A stretch of 64,000 nt of DNA from Bhargavaea sp. CC-171006 (GCF_009761675.1 NZ_QUZH01000023.1:186001-250000), one strand, 5' to 3'; positions 1 to 8,704 are shown, counted from the first letter of the stretch. Made by a program: numbers and translations. Notes: a model not told the origin generated them from the sequence alone.

Positions 1-741
1 CTCGTCATTGATGGTCGCACCAAGCGCGCAAGGCGCATAGATGTCGCATTCCACACCGTAGATGTCATTGATCCCGACCGCTTCCGCATCGAACTCCTCC
101 ACTGCGCGACGGACTGCTTCTTCGCTGATGTCAGTCACGATCAGCTTCGCGCCTTCCTCATGCAAGTGGCGGCAAAGAGTGAACGCCACGTTACCGACAC
201 CCTGGACCGCTATTGTCTTGCCTTCGAGTGAATCGGAACCAAAGGCTTCCTTGGCGGCAGCTTTCATCCCACGGTAAACACCGTAGGCAGTGACCGGGGA
301 CGGATTGCCGGAGGAACCTTCATGTGTCGGGGAAATACCGGTGACAAAATCCGTTTCCTGATGGATGACGTCCATATCCTCTTCTGTCGTGCCGACATCT
401 TCAGCCGTGATGTAGCGGCCATTCAGGCCTTGGATATACCGTCCGAATGCACGGAACAGCTCTTCATTTTTATCGGTTTTCGGATTGCCGATGATCACGG
501 TCTTGCCGCCGCCCAGGTTCAGGCCTGCTGCCGCGTTTTTGTAGGTCATGCCTTTTGCAAGGCGGAGTGCATCGATGACAGCTTCCTCTTCCGTCGCGTA
601 CGTCCACATCCGGGCGCCGCCAAGCGCCGGGCCGAGCGTCGTGTCGTGAATGGCGATGATCGCCTTCAGTCCGGATGTCTTGTCGTGGCAGAACACCACT
701 TGTTCGTAATCACTTTCCTCGAGGTATTTAAACAATTCCAT
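1..741 (-). CDS. bcd: Leucine dehydrogenase, 3' end outside window
   Basis: NAD-dependent oxidative deamination of Leu/Val/Ile, the entry step to branched-chain 2-oxoacids and branched fatty-acid precursors. The 247 visible codons start MELFKY and contain the family's glycine-rich segment with its Lys (GLNLGGGK), the [11 protein letters not shown] block and the Rossmann motif VQGVGNVA. They closely resemble B. subtilis Bcd. The C-terminal third lies beyond position 1. Three ATGs in a row (747, 744, 741) follow an AAGGAGGAG ribosome site; 741 gives the best spacing and matches the family start. It lies 36 nt downstream of bkdR, its likely regulator. The ptb gene that separates them in B. subtilis is missing. 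Confidence 0.96.
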   Translation of the reverse strand, partial: MELFKYLEESDYEQVVFCHDKTSGLKAIIAIHDTTLGPALGGARMWTYATEEEAVIDALRLAKGMTYKNAAAGLNLGGGKTVIIGNPKTDKNEELFRAFGRYIQGLNGRYITAEDVGTTEEDMDVIHQETDFVTGISPTHEGSSGNPSPVTAYGVYRGMKAAAKEAFGSDSLEGKTIAVQGVGNVAFTLCRHLHEEGAKLIVTDISEEAVRRAVEEFDAEAVGINDIYGVECDIYAPCALGATINDE

Positions 742-777
742 CATCATTCTCCTCCTTGTGGTCATGTACACGGCCTG

Positions 778-2793
778 TCACACAAGCCGGTGCTTCTCCA
801 GTTTGTAATAAAGCGTTCGGACCGAGATTCCGAGCTGTTTGGCAGCATCGGCCTTGTTCCCTCCGCATGATGTAAGCGCTTCCTTCAAAATTGATTTTTC
901 GTGGGCATCCAGCTGTTCTGCCAGAGTGCCCCCGGTGCCGCCTCCCTCCGCCTGGAATACGGCGGAGAGTTCAGGCTTATCGAGTAATTTATCTGCAGGC
1001 TGCATAAAAATCAGAGCCCGGCTGATGACGTTTTCCAGCTCCCGGACATTGCCGGGCCAAGTGTGCTGCCTGAGAAGGGAGGCGGCATCCTCGGAAATCT
1101 CCGTGACGGAGCGTCCGAGATCGCGATTGAGTTTAGGCAGCAGTTTTTCGGCAAGGAGCTTGATATCCCCCCTGCGCTGCCGGAGTGGCGGGATATGGAC
1201 GGGCATGCGGTTCAGGCGGTGGAACAGGTCTTCACGAAACTTCCCTTCCCTCATGAGCTTCTCAAGGTTCCGGTTGGTGGCGGCGATGACCCGGACAGAA
1301 ACCGGAACGGGCCGGCTGCCGCCTGATCGGTAAAATTCGTGTTCCTCCAGAATCCTCAGAAGGGCCCCCTGCACATCGGTCGGCAGTTCTCCGATCTCAT
1401 CGATGAACAATGTGCCGCCATGCGCTTCTTCAAACAGGCCCTCGACAACTTCTGTTTTTCTATCCGCTGCCGGTTTCTCGGATCCGAACAGTTCACGTGA
1501 CAGGCGTTCTTCGGGGATCGCCGAGCAGTTGACCCGGACAAAGTTTCCCCGTCCGGCATCGTGGTGGATCGACTGGGCGAATACTTCCTTGCCGGTTCCC
1601 GACTCCCCCCGGAGCAAGATCGGGAGAGGCAGTGTGGCAGCAAGCCTTGCCTGCTGGATCGCCAGCTGCATCTCGGGTGATTCGCCGACCAGATCCTCGA
1701 ACGTGTAACGGGTCTCCAGCGAGCGGATGATACGGCGCGCATGATCGAGTTCATCGGCAAGTTCCCGCATTTCCGTCAGGTCATGGATGATCCCGATGCT
1801 TCCCTTAAGCCTCTCGCCTACAAGGATCGGCGCCACATTGACGACGACTTCCCTCGCCGCAGGTCCGACGCGCATCCTGACTCCCCGGATCGGCCGCCCG
1901 GTTTCAAGCACTTTCATGTGAATACTTTCACCCTCGTTGATATCGACCGTGGCCGGCTTCCCGATAACGTCCGCTTCGGCAAGGCCCGTAAGCCGGGTGT
2001 ATGCCGGGTTGATCATGATACCGCGGCCATTTTCATCAACGACGGAAATGGCGTCATCGCTCGAGTGGATGATCGCTTCAAGCATGGACTGGATTTCTTT
2101 CAGATTAGTGATTTCCTCCGCGAGTTCGACAACACCGGAAATATCCCGGAAGACGGCGAAGGCGCCGGTGCGGTTGCCGGAAGGATCGCTGAGCGGCCGT
2201 CTGGAGGTGACGACACGCGTCCCGTTTGAAAGTGTCAGCTCACGGTTCAGCTCAGGAATACCTGTCTTCGCGACATGCGGAAGATTGCTGTCCGGGATGA
2301 CGTCGAGAATATGGCGGCCGAGCGCGCTGCGTACGGGCATGCCGGTAATGAGGGATGCGCTCCGGTTAAAGAAGCGGATCATCCCATCTCTGTCAGTTCC
2401 GATCATGCCCTCATCCAGAGAATCAAAAATCATCTTGTTGCGGGCTGTTTCCGACCGGAGGCGCTCGATATACTCCCCATTCTCCTCAAGCAGACTGACA
2501 AGCAGCTTGGCGATTGTACCGGGAATCAGGACGGCATGAGCAGGCCTGGCCTTCAGAAGCTCACCGAAAATGCCCTGTTCGCCCGTGACGTCGAAAATCA
2601 TATGAAGATCATTGGTGATGAAAGGGCGCCAGTCTTTGCCGTGCGGGATGCCGTTTGCATCCGCAAGCAGGATTCCGGGCGCATCCGGATTCGGATCGAC
2701 GATTCCTGCGACATTCATATAATCCAGTTGCAGAAGAAGTTTTAAAATGGCGGTGCCGCCGGCTCCGGCCCCTACAACAAGTACATTCTGCAA
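778..2793 (-). CDS. bkdR: BkdR-type AAA+ transcription activator lacking the GAFTGA loop
   Basis: Predicted regulator of branched-chain amino/keto acid degradation, 671 aa. Order of parts: a Rossmann-like N-terminus (VVGAGAGGTA, residues 6-15), two PAS-like regions (about 120-220 and 235-340), a sigma-54-interaction AAA+ domain (Walker A GESGTGKE 396-403, Walker B GTLFIDE 460-466, arginine-finger region 519-527) and a Fis-type helix-turn-helix (about 640-671). The segment after ELFG that normally reads GAFTGA is PAADRK (441-446), with the spacing to the next motif unchanged. Known of the family: GAFTGA contacts sigma-54. Inference: this protein no longer works through sigma-54, or acts as a repressor/sigma-A regulator. 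It is transcribed divergently from yqzF. ATG at 2793 follows AAGGATT. Confidence 0.93.
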   Translation of the reverse strand: MQNVLVVGAGAGGTAILKLLLQLDYMNVAGIVDPNPDAPGILLADANGIPHGKDWRPFITNDLHMIFDVTGEQGIFGELLKARPAHAVLIPGTIAKLLVSLLEENGEYIERLRSETARNKMIFDSLDEGMIGTDRDGMIRFFNRSASLITGMPVRSALGRHILDVIPDSNLPHVAKTGIPELNRELTLSNGTRVVTSRRPLSDPSGNRTGAFAVFRDISGVVELAEEITNLKEIQSMLEAIIHSSDDAISVVDENGRGIMINPAYTRLTGLAEADVIGKPATVDINEGESIHMKVLETGRPIRGVRMRVGPAAREVVVNVAPILVGERLKGSIGIIHDLTEMRELADELDHARRIIRSLETRYTFEDLVGESPEMQLAIQQARLAATLPLPILLRGESGTGKEVFAQSIHHDAGRGNFVRVNCSAIPEERLSRELFGSEKPAADRKTEVVEGLFEEAHGGTLFIDEIGELPTDVQGALLRILEEHEFYRSGGSRPVPVSVRVIAATNRNLEKLMREGKFREDLFHRLNRMPVHIPPLRQRRGDIKLLAEKLLPKLNRDLGRSVTEISEDAASLLRQHTWPGNVRELENVISRALIFMQPADKLLDKPELSAVFQAEGGGTGGTLAEQLDAHEKSILKEALTSCGGNKADAAKQLGISVRTLYYKLEKHRLV

Positions 2794-2845
2794 AATCCTT
2801 CAGGCCCTTCATGAGATTTGTGCAATGCTTTGCATAATCAACATT

Positions 2846-2874
2846 ATCATACCCGATAGCAGTCTTCTTGACAA
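2846..2874 (-). promoter_or_regulatory. Sigma-A-type promoter for bkdR
   Basis: On the minus strand TTGTCA (2874-2869), a 17-nt spacer and TATGAT (2851-2846), about 50 nt upstream of the bkdR ATG. The same bases read on the plus strand give TTGACA (2868-2873), a candidate -35 for yqzF, so the two divergent promoters would share their -35 region. The plus-strand -10 is weak. Confidence 0.55.
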
Positions 2875-2923
2875 TCCTCATCTTCAAAAGGAAAATAAAC
2901 TCGACAGAAAGGGAGAGATCATC

Positions 2924-3163
2924 ATGCAGCGGCTCGCCGCCTTCATCGTTCTGCTCATTCCGGGCATCGGTGCCGCATGGGGAATCAAGCTTATGCGGGA
3001 TGCGCTGTTCGGCGTTCAGGCATCCGGATTTCCCGTCTGGCTCCAATTCCTGTTCGGACTCGTGGTCCTGGTCCTATGCATCGGATTCTTCGCAGGTTTC
3101 CTGTTCAGACGGGACCAGCGGAACGGCAAAATACCTAAAGACCGGTTCAAACGCAAAAACTAA
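2924..3163 (+). CDS. yqzF: DUF2627 small membrane protein (YqzF-like)
   Basis: 79 aa with two hydrophobic segments (about 5-25 and 40-62) and a basic tail rich in Arg and Lys. Length, position next to bkdR and divergent orientation fit the DUF2627/YqzF family of unknown function. ATG at 2924 is chosen because AAAGGGAGAG lies just upstream and the hydrophobic segment starts there; a longer upstream reading frame has no ribosome site. It converges on yqiK, and the stop codon sits inside the shared terminator stem. The protein probably lies in the cell membrane with its charged C-terminus inside. Confidence 0.8.
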   Translation: MQRLAAFIVLLIPGIGAAWGIKLMRDALFGVQASGFPVWLQFLFGLVVLVLCIGFFAGFLFRRDQRNGKIPKDRFKRKN

Positions 3164-3194
3164 AGGTTCCTGACTTCGTGTCAGGAACCTTTTT
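3162..3194. terminator. Bidirectional terminator between yqzF and yqiK
   Basis: A 13-bp perfect stem (AAAGGTTCCTGAC at 3162-3174 with its complement at 3180-3192), a 5-nt loop and T-runs on both sides. The stem contains the stop codons of both convergent genes. Confidence 0.88.
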
Positions 3195-3897
3195 GCATAG
3201 CTTTTTTGACTGTGTCCGGGAAGTCGGTGATCCATCCTCTGATGAGAGGTTCGGGTTTAGGGATAAATGGTTCGGTACCGTCAACGCCGTAGACCCTTGC
3301 GAATTTGCTTTCCCGCTCGATGGCACCCAGATATTTGCCTGACCAGAGACGCTTATGGATATGGAATCCGTCCGAACTCCCGTACACCCCGAGATTGTCC
3401 CAGCGGGATTTTTTTGTCAGAATCAGTGCCGTCTCCATTCCCGGATCTGTCTGCTTTACCCTCATCAGCAAAGGATAGTGAAATGAGGAGAAATGAAGAT
3501 CCGGATAACCTTTTGCCGCCATCACCGTCTGTTCAACGGCTTCCGGATGGTCCAGAAACGTTTCTTTCATCTCAATATTAAGTGGCGGACAGCCAGCCGC
3601 GCGTGCCCACTGAAGAAATTCGCCGAACGTCATCACCGGTTGCCCGAAAAGCCTTTTCCACCGGTTCCTGCCGACCTTCAGTGCCCTTACTTCATCAAAT
3701 GTCAGTTCTGTGACGAATTTGCGCAGTCCGGTGACGCGGTACAGATCGGCATCATGGATGATGACCGGAACACCATCTTTGGTCAGCTGCAGGTCGGTCT
3801 CGATACCCGCTCCGATCACGACCGCCTTTTCAAATGCACTAAGCGTATTTTCGAATGCATACCCGGAAGCCCCCCTGTGTGCATACACTTTTCTCAT
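3181..3897 (-). CDS. yqiK: Glycerophosphodiester phosphodiesterase (YqiK-like)
   Basis: Hydrolyses glycerophosphodiesters to glycerol 3-phosphate and an alcohol; no signal peptide, so likely cytoplasmic. 238 aa. GDPD family motifs are clear: HRG near residue 7, ENT near 16, the ETD metal-binding pair and HD around 30-50, and an NIEMK strand near 115. The start MRKVYAHRG at 3897 is preferred over an in-frame ATG at 3951 because AAGGAAGGG precedes it and the catalytic HRG then falls at the usual distance. The last six codons form one arm of the shared terminator. Confidence 0.9.
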   Translation of the reverse strand: MRKVYAHRGASGYAFENTLSAFEKAVVIGAGIETDLQLTKDGVPVIIHDADLYRVTGLRKFVTELTFDEVRALKVGRNRWKRLFGQPVMTFGEFLQWARAAGCPPLNIEMKETFLDHPEAVEQTVMAAKGYPDLHFSSFHYPLLMRVKQTDPGMETALILTKKSRWDNLGVYGSSDGFHIHKRLWSGKYLGAIERESKFARVYGVDGTEPFIPKPEPLIRGWITDFPDTVKKAMQKGS

Positions 3898-4004
3898 GAT
3901 TTCCCTTCCTTTCGGCCTCCTATCCGCCTTTTCCCTTGAAGCAGAAATCAAAACGGATCTCGCCCAAGGACCATCATCAGATGCGGCCTCCTACTATAAA
4001 ACGG

Positions 4005-4032
4005 AAAAAGCCGCCCGAATGTTCCGGGCGGC
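4005..4032 (-). terminator. Terminator of spo0A
   Basis: GCCGCCCG (4010-4017) pairs with CGGGCGGC (4025-4032), loop of 7 nt, followed on the minus strand by TTTTT. It lies about 40 nt past the spo0A stop. Confidence 0.85.
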
Positions 4033-4074
4033 GTTAGTCGGCGATTGCCGGTATGAGTGCGGTTTTCATTTCGT

Positions 4075-4863
4075 TCAGGCGGTCATGAACTCCAGACGAA
4101 GCCGGTCAGATACCATCGCGATGAATTCCGAGTTGGTCGGCTTGCTCTTCATATGATGGACCGTGTAACCGAACATCTTAGAAATGACTTCATAATTCCC
4201 CCGGTTCCATGCGACTTCAATCGCATGCCGGATCGCCCGCTCAACGCGAGACGGTGTCGTATTGAATTTCTCTGCAATTTCCGGATATAGCACTTTGGTG
4301 ACGGAGCCGAGAAGGTCGACATCATGGTACACCATCGTGATTGCTTCCCGGAGGAAGGCATATCCCTTGATATGTGCAGGAACCCCGATTTCCTTGATGA
4401 TGGCCGTAATTGCAGTGTCGATCGCTTTTTTGCTGAGCGCCTGCTGTTTGCCCGGTTCAGGAGCCTGCGTGCCGGATTTTAGCTGGCGTCCGTTTTTCAT
4501 CTGAAGAATCTGATGGACCAGACGGTCAAACTCAAATGGTTTCAGGATAAAGTAGGAAGCGCCGAGTTCTGCAGCCTGCTTCATGATCTCTTCCTGTCCG
4601 AACGCGGTCAGCATGATGATATTCATGTCCCCCGTGCCGCCGTTTGAATGGAGCTCCTCAAGCACCCCTATGCCATCCAGGTGAGGCATGATAATATCCA
4701 GAAGCAGTACGTCCGGCTTGTTTTCCTCGAGCATGTTCAGGCAAAGCTTGCCGTTTGAAGCCGTGCCGATCACTTCGATCTCCGGATGATTTTCAAAATA
4801 AATCAGCATAGTCCTTACAAGTTCCCGGTTGTCGTCAGCCACAGCAACTTTGATTTTTTCCAA
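4075..4863 (-). CDS. spo0A: Sporulation master response regulator Spo0A
   Basis: 262 aa, full length. The receiver domain has the acidic pair D10-D11, phosphoacceptor D56 (LLLDIIMP) and K108 (LKPF). The Spo0A C-terminal DNA-binding domain, unique to the family, fills residues about 150-262, including the recognition-helix region [14 protein letters not shown]. All key residues are present. Known role: phosphorylated Spo0A binds TGTCGAA boxes and controls stationary-phase and sporulation genes. The upstream region carries such boxes, which fits autoregulation. An intact spo0A beside a damaged spoIIIA locus suggests it is kept for functions other than completing spores. Confidence 0.98.
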   Translation of the reverse strand: MEKIKVAVADDNRELVRTMLIYFENHPEIEVIGTASNGKLCLNMLEENKPDVLLLDIIMPHLDGIGVLEELHSNGGTGDMNIIMLTAFGQEEIMKQAAELGASYFILKPFEFDRLVHQILQMKNGRQLKSGTQAPEPGKQQALSKKAIDTAITAIIKEIGVPAHIKGYAFLREAITMVYHDVDLLGSVTKVLYPEIAEKFNTTPSRVERAIRHAIEVAWNRGNYEVISKMFGYTVHHMKSKPTNSEFIAMVSDRLRLEFMTA

Positions 4864-4917
4864 TGTAAATTTCCCCCTTTTAAAAGCGAACCCTCTTCCG
4901 AAGCCTGTTGAATATAG

Positions 4918-4994
4918 TTCGACATCCTACCGTTTGCACCTTCACCAAATCATAAAATGAGACCCATGAACGATTTTTCCGACATGATTCGACG
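4918..4994 (-). promoter_or_regulatory. 0A boxes upstream of spo0A
   Basis: A perfect 0A box (TGTCGAA, minus strand, 4924-4918) and a one-mismatch box (CGTCGAA, 4994-4988) lie 55-131 nt upstream of the spo0A ATG. This resembles the multi-box control region of B. subtilis spo0A. I could not assign sigma-A or sigma-H promoter elements with confidence. Confidence 0.6.
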
Positions 4995-5048
4995 GATTCC
5001 TACAATTCTTAAGATTGCAGCTCTACTTTTATTATAATGCAGAAAAAG

Positions 5049-5076
5049 GAAAACGCCATACCTCATAAGGTATGGC
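5049..5076 (-). terminator. Terminator of spoIVB
   Basis: GCCATACCT (5055-5063) pairs with AGGTATGGC (5068-5076), 4-nt loop, then GTTTTCC on the minus strand, just after the spoIVB stop. Confidence 0.75.
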
Positions 5077-5088
5077 CAACATTTTTTT

Positions 5089-6051
5089 CTATGGTTTTCT
5101 TTTTATCATCTCTTCGACGGGAAGAGCCGCGCCTTTCAGGGGCTCCTCGACAAACATATGCGTCACGACTCCGGCGAATTTACCGTCCTGAATAATCGGG
5201 CTTCCGCTCATACCCTGCAGGATTCCTCCGGTTTTTTCGATAAGTTCCCGGTCGGTCACGGTAAATCGGAACACATCATCCGCCGCTGCCGTGATCTTAA
5301 TGCTGTACTTGTCGATCTCTGTGCCTTTGATGGTTGTATAGATATCCGCTTCACCTTCGCGTATTTCCGACGGCCGCATAATCTCCAAAGGTTTCGGGAA
5401 TGCTCCTGTTAACGATGATGACCATTTACCGAATATCCCATAGATCTCGTTTTCTTGGATATCGCCCAGGAGCTGATGGCCGGATTCAATCGAAGAAATC
5501 TTGTAACCCGGCTTTCCCGGTTCGCTCTTTTTGATCTGTTCAACATCTGCCAAAAAGATCGAACCTCCGGAAAATGGCGGTGCTCCGTCTAGCGTCCGGT
5601 CGATGATCTGGTGGCCAAGCGCCCCATATTCGCCAGTTTCCGGGTCCACGTACGTAAGGGTGCCAATTCCTTCAGTACGTTCACGGATAAAGGAATGAAG
5701 GTTGAGCAATTCCTTTTTCGAGGCCCCGATTTCCAGTTCTGTGCCTTCACGTTCAATTTCAATTACCGTTTTCGCTTCGCCTTGCGCTTTGGCGGCCTTT
5801 GTGATGTCCTTGAGTGTGCTGACTTCTTTGCCGTCAAGGGACTTCACGACGTCTCCGGCTTTTAGCCATTGCCCATCAGCGACCAGAACATCATCCGTGA
5901 CGATGAGCATCCCCAGTTCCAGATGGATACCGATTGAGTGCCCCATCGGAATCAGGGACTTCGGTCCATTCGCTGCCGCACCCGAAGCGCCTGATAAAAA
6001 CAGGACTGCAAGCAATGCGGGCAGCATCAGCTTCCGGCTAATCCATCGCAT
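5089..6051 (-). CDS. spoIVB: SpoIVB-type signalling serine peptidase, short form
   Basis: In sporulators SpoIVB is secreted by the forespore and triggers pro-sigma-K processing. 320 aa against about 426 in B. subtilis. A signal peptide (about 1-27) is followed by a compact PDZ-like region (about 35-110) and the S55-family peptidase domain. Catalytic positions appear kept: His of GALGH (147), Asp of VTD (267) and the serine motif GMSGSP (280-285). The N-terminal region of about 90 residues between signal and PDZ in B. subtilis is absent and the C-terminus is shorter. ATG at 6051 follows GGGGAGGTG. Downstream of recN, as in Bacillus. Confidence 0.9.
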   Translation of the reverse strand: MRWISRKLMLPALLAVLFLSGASGAAANGPKSLIPMGHSIGIHLELGMLIVTDDVLVADGQWLKAGDVVKSLDGKEVSTLKDITKAAKAQGEAKTVIEIEREGTELEIGASKKELLNLHSFIRERTEGIGTLTYVDPETGEYGALGHQIIDRTLDGAPPFSGGSIFLADVEQIKKSEPGKPGYKISSIESGHQLLGDIQENEIYGIFGKWSSSLTGAFPKPLEIMRPSEIREGEADIYTTIKGTEIDKYSIKITAAADDVFRFTVTDRELIEKTGGILQGMSGSPIIQDGKFAGVVTHMFVEEPLKGAALPVEEMIKRKP

Positions 6052-6112
6052 GGTTCACCTCCCCGTGCTGTTATATCGTTACTATGTGTCCGGCCGGAAT
6101 TCTTATGTCCGG

Positions 6113-6141
6113 TATAATGTAGCATGAAAATCCGCGGATAC
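6113..6141 (-). promoter_or_regulatory. Possible forespore (sigma-F/G) promoter of spoIVB
   Basis: On the minus strand GTATC (6141-6137), 17 nt, CATTATA (6119-6113). The -10 fits CATnnTA and the -35 is one off GYATR. It ends about 62 nt before the ATG. Assigned by consensus only. Confidence 0.4.
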
Positions 6142-6417
6142 TGAGAATGTGCCGGAATCACGCGGTTTGTCCCTTACAGCAGGCAAAATTGGTGAAATTT
6201 AAAAAGATGATGGTCCATTTCAGTTAATATGCACAAATTAAATCGAATGGCCACGGAGGCGACGGATCTTTTGCGATTTTGTGGACCATCAGCTTTTTCA
6301 TAAGCATGGCCGGTTTCGTCATTCAGGCGATTTCTCAGGATGAATGACGAAATTGAAGGTCTGAATAGTGAATCCGGAAGCGGGGAAGCCGAAATCAATC
6401 ATCTGCCGCTAAATAAT

Positions 6418-6461
6418 ACTCCCCCTGTCCGCAGCCTTCATGGCTTGCTGACAGGGGGAGT
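6418..6461 (-). terminator. Inverted repeat downstream of recN
   Basis: ACTCCCCCTGTC (6418-6429) pairs perfectly with GACAGGGGGAGT (6450-6461). The minus-strand tail (ATTATTT) is a weak U-run, so this is a probable but imperfect terminator for recN. The rest of the recN-spoIVB gap (6142-6417) shows no supportable gene; a 74-codon frame at 6174-6398 has no ribosome site. Confidence 0.55.
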
Positions 6462-6477
6462 CTATCATTTTTGCACT

Positions 6478-8169
6478 TTACATTTCCTTTTTCCGATCTT
6501 CCGCCATGACGAGCAGCTCTTCTGCATGGCGCTTCGTCAGGTCGGTCATTTCAGCGCCGGTCATCATCCGGCTCAGTTCCTCGGTCCGCTCCATCCCTTC
6601 GAGTTCCTGGACGGAAGTGGTCGTGCGGTCACCCGTGACATCTTTTCGGATAAACAGGTGATGGTCCGCCATCGCCGCGACTTGTGGCAGATGGGAGATG
6701 CAGAGCACCTGTGAATGCATGGATATTGCCGCGATTTTTTCGGCGATGGCTTGTGCCACCCGGCCGCTGACACCGGTATCCACTTCGTCAAAAATAATTG
6801 AAGTGACTTCCTGGTGCTTGGAGAAGATGGTCTTGAGTGCCAGCATGATCCGAGAAAGCTCTCCTCCGGACGCCACTTTGGCAAGCGGCTTCGGCGGCTC
6901 TCCTACGTTGGCGGAGATGAGAAAAATGACATCCTCCGCCCCATGCCGGTCGAACTGGCTGCGCTCCCTGAATTCCACTGTAAACTGCGCTTTTTCCATA
7001 TAAAGTTCCGATAGCTGCAGATGGATGGCTTCGGACAGGCGGACAGCCGCTTCTCTTCTGAGTTCCGCGAGCTCTCCCGCTTCTACAGCGAGATCGGCTT
7101 CGAGCGATTCTACTTCTTTCCGTTCATCCTGCAGCCGCTCGTCGCGGTTCAGCAGCTTTTCCAGCTCTTCCGCAATCTTGTCGCGGTATGCGAGGATTTC
7201 TGAGACCGTTCCGCCGTACTTGCGCTTCATCGTCTGGAGGAGCGCAAGCCGGTGCTCCACTTCGTCAAGACGGTTCGGATCGAATTCCATCCCGTCGAGC
7301 ATATTTTTTAATGAAAATGCGGTATCCTGCAGCGTATAAAAGGCATCGGAAACTGAAGTCGCATATTCCCCGGCCTGAGGATCGACTTCCGCGGCGTGCT
7401 CAAGGTCACTCATGGCAGCGCCTGCCCAGTCGAGGCCTTTAGATTCTCCCTGGATAGCCTCATAGGCTGAAGATACCCGCTCAAAAATCGCGTTGAAGTT
7501 TTTCAGGCGTGTGCGCTCTTCCTCCAGCTCTTCTTCCTCACCCTCGTAGAAGCCGGCCTCATCGATTTCCGTCAACTGGAACCGATACAGGTCGATTCTG
7601 TGAGCTACCTGCTGCTCGGACTCATCATAACGCGTAAGCCTTCTTTTCAATTTGACATAACGGTCATGGAGCGATGTATAGCTTTCCTTGGCCGCTCCGA
7701 TCGTATCCCAGCCGAAATGATCCAAAAGAAGCACATGTCGCTGTTCATCCATCAGTTCCTGAGTTTCATGCTGGCCGTGTATGTCGATCAGCGCCGCCCC
7801 GACTTCACGGAGGATGGCCAAGGTGACGAGCTTGCCGTTTACCCGGCAAGTACTTTTTCCCGAGGAGGAAATATCACGCCTCAGGATCACCGCACCCTCG
7901 TCATCGGACGGAATTCCGGACTCTTCAAGCTTTTTAAATACCGGATGAGACCTGTAGGAAACCTCGAACATCCCTTCAAGTTCGGCTTTCTTCTCCCCGT
8001 GGCGGATGAATTCGCTTGAGCCCCTGCCCCCGGCCAGAAGCTGGACAGCATCGATGATGATGGATTTTCCGGCACCTGTTTCGCCGGTCAGGACGGTCAG
8101 CCCGTTATCGAAGCTGATGGACAGGTCTCGGATGATGGCAAAATTCTTGATTGTCAATTCTCTCAGCAC
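6478..8169 (-). CDS. recN: DNA repair protein RecN
   Basis: SMC-like ATPase that acts early at double-strand breaks. 563 aa, the usual length. Walker A GETGAGKS (29-36), long central coiled coil (about 150-370), ABC signature region VASGGELSR (about 432-440) and Walker B SIIFDE (about 457-462) with the following DTGVSG. It sits directly downstream of argR on the same strand (19-nt gap), the classic Firmicutes pair, and was probably co-transcribed with the dxs-tlyA-argR genes in the ancestral arrangement. The tlyA terminator now separates argR-recN from the genes above. Confidence 0.98.
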   Translation of the reverse strand: MLRELTIKNFAIIRDLSISFDNGLTVLTGETGAGKSIIIDAVQLLAGGRGSSEFIRHGEKKAELEGMFEVSYRSHPVFKKLEESGIPSDDEGAVILRRDISSSGKSTCRVNGKLVTLAILREVGAALIDIHGQHETQELMDEQRHVLLLDHFGWDTIGAAKESYTSLHDRYVKLKRRLTRYDESEQQVAHRIDLYRFQLTEIDEAGFYEGEEEELEEERTRLKNFNAIFERVSSAYEAIQGESKGLDWAGAAMSDLEHAAEVDPQAGEYATSVSDAFYTLQDTAFSLKNMLDGMEFDPNRLDEVEHRLALLQTMKRKYGGTVSEILAYRDKIAEELEKLLNRDERLQDERKEVESLEADLAVEAGELAELRREAAVRLSEAIHLQLSELYMEKAQFTVEFRERSQFDRHGAEDVIFLISANVGEPPKPLAKVASGGELSRIMLALKTIFSKHQEVTSIIFDEVDTGVSGRVAQAIAEKIAAISMHSQVLCISHLPQVAAMADHHLFIRKDVTGDRTTTSVQELEGMERTEELSRMMTGAEMTDLTKRHAEELLVMAEDRKKEM

Positions 8170-8188
8170 CGGGCGTTCACCTCCCTGA

Positions 8189-8638
8189 TCAAAGCATGCC
8201 GAGCAGCTTTTCTCTCACCGTTTCCCGCTGTTCGTCATTCCGGCAAAGGATGAGACATGTGTCATCGCCACAGATGGTGCCGAGGATCTCCTCCCATTCG
8301 ATCTGATCGATGAGTGAGCCGATGGCATGCGCATTGCCCGGCAGCGTCTTCATGACAAGAAAATATCCGGCCCCGTCGATGCTTACAAACGCATCTGTCA
8401 GTGCGCGGTTCAGCTTGCGCATAGGGTCGAAGCTGCGCTCGGCGGGCAGGCTGTATTTGTAGCGGCCGTCCCTGAGAGGGACTTTGACAAGGTGGAGTTC
8501 CTTGATGTCCCTCGAGATGGTGGCCTGCGTTACATTGAACCCTTCCTGTTTGAGCCGGTCGACCAGCTCGTCCTGTGTTTCAATTTCATGATGTCCGATA
8601 ATTTCCCGAATCCGTATATGCCGTTGGCCCTTACTCAC
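8189..8638 (-). CDS. argR: Arginine repressor ArgR/AhrC
   Basis: Arginine-responsive hexameric repressor of arginine synthesis and activator of catabolism. 149 aa when started at GTG 8638 ([14 protein letters not shown]), preceded by GGAGGG at 7-nt spacing; this matches B. subtilis AhrC end to end. A longer frame to 8707 would run into the tlyA terminator and is rejected. Winged-helix DNA-binding part at about 1-70 ([16 protein letters not shown]), arginine-binding/oligomerisation part with GTICGDDT near 125-132. All core residues are present. Confidence 0.96.
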   Translation of the reverse strand: MSKGQRHIRIREIIGHHEIETQDELVDRLKQEGFNVTQATISRDIKELHLVKVPLRDGRYKYSLPAERSFDPMRKLNRALTDAFVSIDGAGYFLVMKTLPGNAHAIGSLIDQIEWEEILGTICGDDTCLILCRNDEQRETVREKLLGML

Positions 8639-8704
8639 ACTATTTCCCTCCGAAGAATGCATATTTCCTAATAAGAATGTACCATTATCCAATTTTCGCA
8701 ACAA

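Noticed and set aside
322-870. 182-codon open frame antisense to bcd and bkdR
   Set aside because: Shadow of the conserved bcd coding strand, spanning two genes.
4900-5040. Sigma-H promoter for spo0A
   Set aside because: AGGA-type -35 candidates exist but none has a GAAT -10 at the right spacing; only the 0A boxes are reported.
6174-6398. 74-codon minus-strand frame between spoIVB and recN
   Set aside because: No Shine-Dalgarno, no hydrophobic or conserved segment, composition like non-coding sequence.
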